From assembly GCA_030448225.1 (NCBI GenBank), contig JAUJNJ010000046.1, forward strand, positions 1 through 17,352: 17,352 bases of DNA. The letters run 5' to 3'. Below the pieces are notes generated by a model. The model ran no database searches. It was given only the letters and a program-made list of their open reading frames with translations, and was not told the DNA's origin. Below, piece by piece: positions 10,379 through 14,769 of the stretch. The position numbers and the translations under genes are program-made. This DNA comes from Phycisphaerae bacterium (GTDB lineage Bacteria > Planctomycetota > Phycisphaerae > Tepidisphaerales > Tepidisphaeraceae). Positions within the stretch are counted from its first letter, which is position 1; every line of letters begins with the position of its first letter.

Positions 10379-10460
10379 AAAGAGGTTCAGCGGCCGGGCG
10401 GACACCGAACCGCATCCTATTTACGGGAACCGCACGCTCGCCCGGCCCTGCGGCTACCTC
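10379..10460. repeat. Imperfect palindrome after the zinc-ribbon gene, possible degenerate attC-like site
   Basis: GGCCGGGCG (10392-10400) pairs perfectly with CGCCCGGCC (10439-10447). The flanks GAGGTTCAGCGG and CTGCGGCTACCTC extend the palindrome imperfectly, and CTA within the right flank is the stop codon of the minus-strand zinc-ribbon gene. The motif TCAGCGGCCG resembles TCAGCGGGCG and TCAGTGGCCG in the two palindromes between neighbouring small genes. It could equally be the terminator of this small gene. Confidence 0.4.
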
Positions 10461-10724
10461 CGCGTCCAACTTTGGTTGAGCAGGTCGAGCGCGATGTGCT
10501 TGATGCTCGGGTCTCGCTCGAACTCCGCTATCAGCGCTTTCTCGGCGAGGTACTTTCGCCAGAACATCGCCCAGGCCCGTTCGCGCTTCGGTGAGGGGAC
10601 CCGAATTCTTCCAGTGAACGTGCTCGCACGGCACCTTGCACTGCGGGCAAAGGACGGCGCGTACGGATTGGTCTTTCCGCTGCGACTTGCGGCACTGAAG
10701 ACATACCCAGGTTCGGTTGCTCAT
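10454..10724 (-). CDS. Small zinc-ribbon protein (one apparent frameshift)
   Basis: An 89-residue protein results if one extra base in AAGAATTCGG (about 10603-10609) is removed. It begins MSNRTWVCLQCRKSQRKDQS and carries Cys8-x2-Cys11 and Cys26-x2-Cys29 plus Cys33, a four-cysteine zinc-ribbon pattern. A basic-amphipathic helical half follows (RAWAMFWRKYLAEKALIAEF ... IKHIALDLLNQSWTRR) and ends at TAG. Without the frame correction the reading continues for hundreds of bases as low-complexity Arg/Ala sequence, which supports the correction. Such ribbons bind nucleic acid or partner proteins, but nothing here shows which. The start lies ten bases after the conserved core of a palindrome, as is usual for integron cassettes. 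No family name is assigned. Confidence 0.65.
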
Positions 10725-10733
10725 GGCGATGTC

Positions 10734-10828
10734 GCACAACGTGAGGCCGATCAGCGGGCGGCGCATCACCCGGCCATCGAACTACAAACTACCGTCCCCG
10801 GCCGGTCCGCTCCGACGGCAGGTTAGTG
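10734..10828. repeat. attC-like imperfect palindrome 1 between small genes
   Basis: On the plus strand the outer boxes are GCACAAC (10734-10740) and GTTAGTG (10822-10828). The inner boxes are GTGAGGCCGATCAGCGG (10741-10757) and CCGCTCCGACGGCAG (10807-10821). The arms are imperfect inverted complements with bulges, and CCGGCC/GGCCGG inside can extend the stem. Total length is 95 bases, within the range of integron attC sites. The TAA stop of the upstream minus-strand gene lies inside the GTTAGTG box. The core of the inner box recurs at 11071-11087. The outer boxes fit the GTTRRRY consensus only approximately. Confidence 0.5.
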
Positions 10829-11005
10829 GGCCCGGCTCCGATACCAAATCACGAGAACGACGCCTACAACCATGACCACCGCCTCCGCGATGAACTGCTT
10901 CGCGAAGTCCGACAGATCCTGCTTCCAATCGGCCGGCGCTTCGTCCACGGCATCGCCTCGCGGTGACTCGTGTTCGAATACCGTCTGCGATGAGGCATCG
11001 CGCAC
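10823..11005 (-). CDS. Small single-span membrane protein, 60 residues
   Basis: GTG at 11005 is preceded by AAAGGA with a seven-base gap, which decides this start over the ATG at 11056. The product starts with a polar, acidic segment (DEAPADWKQDLSDFAKQFIA) and has one membrane segment at about residues 38-54 (AEAVVMVVGVVLVIWY), followed by a short basic tail RSRAH. That charge pattern predicts a tail-anchored protein with its basic C-terminus in the cytoplasm or a short N-out protein; topology is uncertain. No family is recognised. The gene is intact and flanked on both sides by related palindromes, as a mobile cassette would be. Confidence 0.6.
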   Translation of the reverse strand: MRDASSQTVFEHESPRGDAVDEAPADWKQDLSDFAKQFIAEAVVMVVGVVLVIWYRSRAH

Positions 11006-11063
11006 GGAGCTATCCTTTGGCTGACGGCGTCGACGAAACGGGAGACGTCGGTGCATCCGGCCC

Positions 11064-11163
11064 CACTAACGTAAGGCCGATCAGTGGCCGAGCCCGCGCG
11101 ACGCCGGCTCTCGAACCGCGGGAGTGTACGCGCCGGCTCCGTCCGCTGCATCGGCGGGCTATG
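11064..11163. repeat. attC-like imperfect palindrome 2 between small genes
   Basis: On the plus strand the left boxes are CACTAAC (11064-11070) and GTAAGGCCGATCAGTGG (11071-11087). The right box CCGCTGCATCGGCGG (11143-11157) gives CCGATGCAGCGG in reverse complement, matching CCGATCAGTGG with one extra G, which recalls the unpaired base of attC L boxes. GAGCC/GGCTC extends the inner stem. The outer right box GCTATG is weak. The left 24 bases match 10738-10757 closely, so the two palindromes are copies of one element type. The site starts 16 bases after the stop of the minus-strand gene at 11179. Confidence 0.5.
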
Positions 11164-11178
11164 CCCCGGTCGTGCGTG

Positions 11179-11520
11179 CTACAGGTTTCCGCCGATCGCG
11201 AAGTGGAACGGCAAGCCCAGGAACAGGATCAAGGCGAGGGCGACGATACTTGCGACGATCGCAGCCGCGGTGGCTAGGCCGACGTGGGGCGAACCGTCGG
11301 ACTGGCGCAACAGTCCTGCGCCGCCGACGCCAACCGCGAACGGGAACAGCAGGATGAGCCAGTCGAAGTGGTGGATTTGCGACGGCGCGAACCGCACGAG
11401 GACGAAGTCGAGGCCGCACCAAGCGAGGAACCCGAGCGCTGCGCCCCCAAACGCGACCAAGCAGAACCGCCCAGCCATTGGGGGAGGTGCGGGGGCGACG
11501 GTCTCGTGCTCGAGGGGCAT
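11179..11520 (-). CDS. Small membrane protein with three predicted spans, 113 residues
   Basis: ATG at 11520 opens a 113-residue product beginning MPLEHETVAPAPPPMAGRF. Three hydrophobic segments are visible: about residues 17-43 (CLVAFGGAALGFLAWCGLDF), 52-71 (DWLILLFPFAVGVGGAGLL) and 80-104 (GLATAAAIVASIVALALILF). It ends FHFAIGGNL then TAG. GGAG lies eleven bases before the ATG, rather far; an in-frame ATG at 11589 would add an Arg-rich leader that looks non-coding. No family is recognised and no catalytic motif is visible. The gene is intact and is the first of the three small minus-strand genes in reading order. GTTATGC overlaps its start codon and GTTAAC lies at 11643-11648, so a weaker palindrome may bound it upstream. 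Confidence 0.65.
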   Translation of the reverse strand: MPLEHETVAPAPPPMAGRFCLVAFGGAALGFLAWCGLDFVLVRFAPSQIHHFDWLILLFPFAVGVGGAGLLRQSDGSPHVGLATAAAIVASIVALALILFLGLPFHFAIGGNL

Positions 11521-11846
11521 AACCGTTGATTCTCCGGCCCGCGGGCGCCGGATAGCGCTGCGGCGTCGCGGCAAGCCTCGCGCGCGCAAGGGCCGTCGTC
11601 AAGATGGTTATCGGTCGGTTCCCGCGGACTTGGCGGTCGGACGTTAACCTGCGCACGGCCGCCGGGCGGCATGATATTTGGCGCTCCGGCGTCGATGCGG
11701 CGGGCGGCGGGCGGCGGTCGTCGGCCGGCGCCGCGTAGCCCGTTGCGGCGCCACGCGCGGCCGGCCCCGCGTCCAGGATAACGCCGCCGGACCGGCGCAG
11801 GATATCGTGCGGGCGCGGCCGCTCCAGCGGCGGGTTGCGCAGCGAT
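11521..11846. other. Intergenic, GC-rich, no confident gene
   Basis: Long frames cross this stretch but their translations are Arg/Pro/Ala-rich without motifs. Two compact palindromes are present: CGCCGGACCGGCG near 11782 and GCCGCTCCAGCGGC (11816-11829). The second lies about 18 bases after the stop of the possible small peptide gene at 11847. I see no promoter that can be supported. Confidence 0.4.
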
Positions 11847-11948
11847 CTACTGCGGCTCCCTGTAGAGGTCCACCAACATGAAAAACAGGAGGGGTAGGAT
11901 CGCGCCACGGCCACGACGGCGAATGCGCACACCGGCACGCGCCCACAT
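11847..11948 (-). CDS. Possible 33-residue membrane peptide
   Basis: A short frame starts at ATG 11948 and ends at TAG 11847-11849. The product begins MWARAGVRIRRRGRG, continues AILPLLFFMLVDLY and ends REPQ: a strongly basic N-terminus and one short hydrophobic segment with an abrupt polar end. Such composition differs from the Arg/Ala-rich noise in other frames here. GGAGG lies twelve bases upstream of the ATG, farther than usual. It could also be the C-terminal remnant of a longer broken gene. No family is known to me. Confidence 0.3.
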   Translation of the reverse strand: MWARAGVRIRRRGRGAILPLLFFMLVDLYREPQ

Positions 11949-12083
11949 CGGGAGCGGTCGCCTCCGCGCGGCCCCCTCGCACGCTGCGCGGAATCGTGGC
12001 GGGCGCGGCGGTCCGCCGTCGCGGCGGGGAAAGGGGCAATGACTCGTGCGGGGTGCCGGCCGAACGCCAGCCTGTCATCGCGT

Positions 12084-13046
12084 TTAGTGCGCGTCCGGTT
12101 CCAGCGGCCCCGCCAGTTGGCGCACGAAGAAGAGGCGGCCGGCCATCGTGGGCATGAAGGAGGAGGGGATCCAGGGCGTCGGGCCGTACTGGAGGGTGAC
12201 GCAGAGGCTCATGCCTTGCCAGCAGGCGCCGCGGTCGGGGTAGACGCCGTCGGCGCCGCCGATGCAGAAGTCGCTCTGCAAAAACAGGCCCGGGCCGATC
12301 GTGTTGGCGAAGCAGGGGATGAGCGTGAAGCGGCTCATGAAGCTGTGCAAGCTGTTCTGCTCCACCGTCAGCGGGTGCAGCGCGACGCCGAGGCGGTGCG
12401 TCTGGCGGCGCCATTCGCCCGCGTCGTACTCGCCAGCGAGTTGCGGCTCCCAGAACGCGATGTGGCACACGCGGCCGATGCCGTACACCGTCACGAGCCG
12501 GGCGCCGCCCGTCTTCAGCGCGGCGATCTGGGCGCCGTAGGTCGGGAGGTTCTTCCGCGTCGCGAAGTTCCGCTGCGCGGGCGGGACGGTCAGCTTTCCG
12601 AGCGGCGCGAACAGCGCGCCCGCCATCGCGTGCTCGAACCCGCCGGGCTGGTCGCCGGGCATCGTGTCGCCCCTGGCGTCGGACCACTCGTCCATGTTGA
12701 ACGTCGTCACGTGGTCGCACGGCGTGCGGCTCGCTTTGAGGCGCTTCACGACCGTGGCGTACATCCCCATCGGCCCCACCGGCAGGATGATCGCCAGCTT
12801 GCGGCCCGCGCGGCGGGTCTGCTCGACCTCGTCGGCGATCGCGTCGCCCATCCGCCGGTCCATCTCCGCCACGTCGCGCACGGCCGCGGGCTTGAAGTCG
12901 TCGTGCCAGTGTTTCGTCGGCTGAAGCACGCCGCGCAGGCCCATCGCGCAGCACTTGTCGATGCGGCGCAGGTCCCAGCCGGCGGGGTAGAAGTTCTCGA
13001 GCAGCGAGCCCTTGAGCGTGTTGATGAGGTTGAGCGATTTGGGCAT
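12084..13046 (-). CDS. NagB-like glucosamine-6-phosphate deaminase/isomerase homologue
   Basis: The 320-residue intact product belongs to the NagB/RpiA/6-phosphogluconolactonase superfamily, whose NagB members convert glucosamine-6-phosphate to fructose-6-phosphate and ammonia in the cytoplasm. Visible motifs are a phosphate-loop-like LPVGPMGMY (residues 88-96), FNMDEW (116-121; NagB has FNMDEY with a catalytic Asp) and GIGRVCHIAFWEP (189-201). NagB has GIGxDGHIAFNEP there: His195 and Glu200 are kept, but the Asp two residues before the His is replaced by Val. The C-terminal third (LTVEQNSLHSFMSRF, TIGPGLFLQSDFCIGG, GMSLCVTLQYGPTPWIPSSF) parallels NagB helices. ATG at 13046 is chosen because the 18 codons upstream are encoded by dispersed repeat. 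No clear ribosome-binding site is seen. A PIG-L deacetylase gene precedes it in the same direction, which suits amino-sugar use. Given the changed active-site residue, a related isomerase role is possible. Confidence 0.75.
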   Translation of the reverse strand: MPKSLNLINTLKGSLLENFYPAGWDLRRIDKCCAMGLRGVLQPTKHWHDDFKPAAVRDVAEMDRRMGDAIADEVEQTRRAGRKLAIILPVGPMGMYATVVKRLKASRTPCDHVTTFNMDEWSDARGDTMPGDQPGGFEHAMAGALFAPLGKLTVPPAQRNFATRKNLPTYGAQIAALKTGGARLVTVYGIGRVCHIAFWEPQLAGEYDAGEWRRQTHRLGVALHPLTVEQNSLHSFMSRFTLIPCFANTIGPGLFLQSDFCIGGADGVYPDRGACWQGMSLCVTLQYGPTPWIPSSFMPTMAGRLFFVRQLAGPLEPDAH

Positions 13047-13085
13047 ATGCGTTTCGGTGAGGTGCTCGGTCGTTCGGGGGAAGTC

Positions 13086-13114
13086 GAACCACGGAGACAC
13101 GGAGACACGGAGGT
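13086..13114 (-). repeat. 'CCTCCGTGTCTCCGTG' dispersed repeat, copy C (inverted)
   Basis: GAACCACGGAGACACGGAGA followed by CACGGAGGT is the reverse complement of the copy at 13224-13255, so the two form an inverted pair around about 110 bases. GGATG at 13141-13145 is the reverse of the CATCC that precedes the other copies. It lies 40 bases upstream of the NagB-like start and may affect its expression. Confidence 0.65.
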
Positions 13115-13189
13115 CGGAAGAGAAAGCGAGAACGGAAGATGGATGAATTGACCATGGCGGAAGCCGTAGCCAGTGCGATGCTGCGTGTT

Positions 13190-13255
13190 CATCCGTGTTC
13201 CACGACTTTGGTCTTCTCCTCTTACCTCCGTGTCTCCGTGCCTCAGTGGTGAATC
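13190..13255 (+). repeat. 'CCTCCGTGTCTCCGTG' dispersed repeat, copy B
   Basis: CATCCGTGTTCC (13190-13201) is followed after about 22 bases by ACCTCCGTGTCTCCGTGCCT then CAGTGGTGAATC (13224-13255). It pairs with copy C at 13086-13114 and matches copy A at 3361-3400 in order of motifs. It lies between the PIG-L stop at 13288 and the NagB-like start at 13046. Confidence 0.65.
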
Positions 13256-13287
13256 TTCTTCCGCCCGTGCGACGCCGTCATCCCAGC

Positions 13288-14061
13288 CTACCGGGGGCCG
13301 AGCGCGCCGAACAGGTCGGCGAGGAGGTCGGCCTGCGGGAACGCGTGGCCGCGGTGTTGGACGAACGCCTCGGCGGCGGCGACGCCGACCTGGCCGCCGC
13401 GGTGGGCGGCGTGGCGTTTGGTGGCGTCGATGTACTCGTCCATGCCGTGGTGCGCGCGCAGCCACTCGCGCTGCGACGCGTGGCAGGCGAGCATCGCGAG
13501 CTTTGTGTCGAGCACGCCGCTGACGTCGACGTAGACCGTGGGGCGGACCTCGGTGCCGAGCGGGTCGAGGCCCTCCACCGGGTCGCAGTAGTAAAGGTGC
13601 GGGATACGACTGGCGGCCAGGAGGGGAAAGGCGGACACGTTCGGCGCGCCGTAGACGAAGCTCGCGCACCGGGCCATGAGGTGGGCCTGCTCGTGGTCGA
13701 GCATGTAGTCCTTCACCGGGTGGGCGAACACGAGCGCCGGCGCGACGCGGCGGAACAGGTCGATCGCCTTTTGGGCCGTCTCGCGGCTGTAGACGACGAG
13801 GCCGTCCGGCTCGTCGAGGCAGTGATAGGTCGCGCCGATCATCTCCGCCGCCCGCCGGGCCTCGGTCGTGCGGATTGCGCTGATGTCCCAGCGGTTGTGG
13901 GTCATCGTGCCGCAGTCGCCCGGCGTGGCGGTGGCGATGTGGACGACCCAGCCAAGTTTAGCGAGCAGTGCGAGCGTGCCGCCGCAGAGGATCTCCGCGT
14001 CGTCCGGATGGGCGAGGAATGCGAGTGCGATGTTGGGCGGGTGGGTGTTGGTGTCGGACAT
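13288..14061 (-). CDS. PIG-L (LmbE-like) family zinc deacetylase
   Basis: The intact 257-residue protein is a PIG-L family N-deacetylase. The family removes acetyl groups from GlcNAc-containing substrates such as GlcNAc-inositol, bacillithiol and mycothiol precursors and chito-oligosaccharides, using one zinc ion. FLAHPDDAEILCGGTL (residues 15-30) supplies the zinc-binding His18 and Asp21 and catalytic Asp20. FAHPVKDYMLDHEQAH (112-127) supplies the second His cluster. TTEARRAAEMIGA (65-77) is the usual helix after the second strand, and no signal peptide is seen, so it is cytoplasmic. ATG at 14061 is chosen over the upstream frame, which is Arg/Thr-rich and lies in non-coding DNA; GCAGG nine bases upstream is a weak ribosome-binding site. 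It is followed, 241 bases downstream and across an inverted repeat, by a NagB-like gene. The pair suggests deacetylation of an N-acetylated amino sugar followed by deamination or isomerisation. Substrate cannot be told from sequence. Confidence 0.85.
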   Translation of the reverse strand: MSDTNTHPPNIALAFLAHPDDAEILCGGTLALLAKLGWVVHIATATPGDCGTMTHNRWDISAIRTTEARRAAEMIGATYHCLDEPDGLVVYSRETAQKAIDLFRRVAPALVFAHPVKDYMLDHEQAHLMARCASFVYGAPNVSAFPLLAASRIPHLYYCDPVEGLDPLGTEVRPTVYVDVSGVLDTKLAMLACHASQREWLRAHHGMDEYIDATKRHAAHRGGQVGVAAAEAFVQHRGHAFPQADLLADLFGALGPR

Positions 14062-14339
14062 GCGTGGGTGCCTGCGTCGCGAAGTGGATCGGTTTGTGTC
14101 GGGGGTCTCGTCGGCATCGCGGGACCTGTTTAGCAGGCTCGCTCGCGAGCCGCGTCGGACGGTGCTGGTCCCGCGCGGAGCGTGGCAAATTAGTTGCGCC
14201 CGTCGCTCCAGCCGCGTTTCCCCGTTGTACCCACAAACCCCCGCGCGCGTCGAACGGAGTGGCACGTGCAGCACGCGGCGCGTGACACTGAGATCGGCGC
14301 GGCGCGTTCGGCGTGCCAGGGACGCGAAGCGCTGTTGTC
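14062..14339. other. Intergenic leader of the PIG-L gene, no gene seen
   Basis: The minus strand of this stretch should hold the promoter of the PIG-L gene. I see no consensus -35/-10 pair that I can defend, no tRNA and no convincing reading frame. It ends at the first of three C-rich palindromes. Confidence 0.4.
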
Positions 14340-14380
14340 CCCTCTCCCCCGTACTCGGGGGAGAGGGTTAGGGTGAGGGG
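14340..14380 (+). repeat. C-rich palindrome, copy 1
   Basis: CCCTCTCCCCCG (14340-14351) and CGGGGGAGAGGG (14356-14367) form a perfect 12-base-pair stem with loop TACT. The tail TTAGGGTGAGGGG (14368-14380) follows. Copy 2 is the same element in opposite orientation. This type of short palindrome is widespread between genes in GC-rich environmental bacteria; function is unclear. Confidence 0.75.
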
Positions 14381-14484
14381 CCGAATGGGGAAAGTCGTGC
14401 AGGTGGTGGAGGGACGGAGTGCTCAAGCGCGCGTAGACGTTTTGCGACGCCACCCTGCCATGACGTGACCATTTCTCTGTCCCG
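14381..14484. other. Spacer between palindromes 1 and 2
   Basis: About 100 bases lie between oppositely oriented palindromes. No gene, RNA or promoter can be supported. Confidence 0.35.
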
Positions 14485-14525
14485 CCCCTCACCCCTGCCC
14501 TCTCCCCCGAGTACGGGGGAGAGGG
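14485..14525 (-). repeat. C-rich palindrome, copy 2 (inverted relative to copy 1)
   Basis: The head CCCCTCACCCCTG (14485-14497) matches the reverse complement of the tail of copy 1. It is followed by CCCTCTCCCCCG (14498-14509), loop AGTA and CGGGGGAGAGGG (14514-14525), again a perfect 12-base-pair stem. Copies 1 and 2 thus form a larger inverted repeat around about 104 bases. Confidence 0.75.
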
Positions 14526-14676
14526 AGCAAAGCGTTTCGCTGGTAAAGGCGTTCGATGTAAGGAGGCGTTCGCCAAGAGGACTCTGCTCGGTCGGCTCTC
14601 CCGTCTGCTCCGCGGACCGTCTCGGGTGAGGATCGCGCGACCGTCGGCCCCAGTGCAGGAACGTCAGCGGCGAGAG

Positions 14677-14717
14677 CCCCTCTCCCCTGCCCTCTCCCCA
14701 GCGTACTGGGGAGAGGG
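14677..14717 (-). repeat. C-rich palindrome, copy 3, also a candidate terminator of the helicase gene
   Basis: The head CCCCTCTCCCCTG (14677-14689) is followed by CCCTCTCCCCA (14690-14700), loop GCGTAC and TGGGGAGAGGG (14707-14717), an 11-base-pair stem. The stem has a compensatory change relative to copies 1 and 2 (terminal A-T instead of the outer C-G), which suggests the stem itself is kept. It lies about 50 bases after the helicase stop and could end that transcript. Confidence 0.7.
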
Positions 14718-14769
14718 AGGTCGCGAGTCATCGGGCTTGCCGTGACAGATCACAGATACCCCGCGCCCT

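Noticed and set aside
11816..11829. GCCGCTCCAGCGGC as a terminator
   Set aside because: The loop is too tight and there is no T-run; such palindromes are frequent in this composition.
11644..13155. A 503-codon minus-strand frame and a 370-codon plus-strand frame over the NagB-like gene
   Set aside because: Both are low-complexity shadows; the NagB-like frame carries all recognisable motifs.
13086..13255. Repeats as a CRISPR array
   Set aside because: Only two inverted copies with a third far away; no regular spacer-repeat spacing and no cas genes.
13195..14133. A 312-codon plus-strand frame over the PIG-L gene
   Set aside because: Antisense shadow of the deacetylase, beginning in a dispersed repeat (PPCLRASV is a repeat-derived peptide).
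14340..14717. C-rich palindromes as insertion sequence ends
   Set aside because: No transposase frame lies between them and no target duplication is seen.
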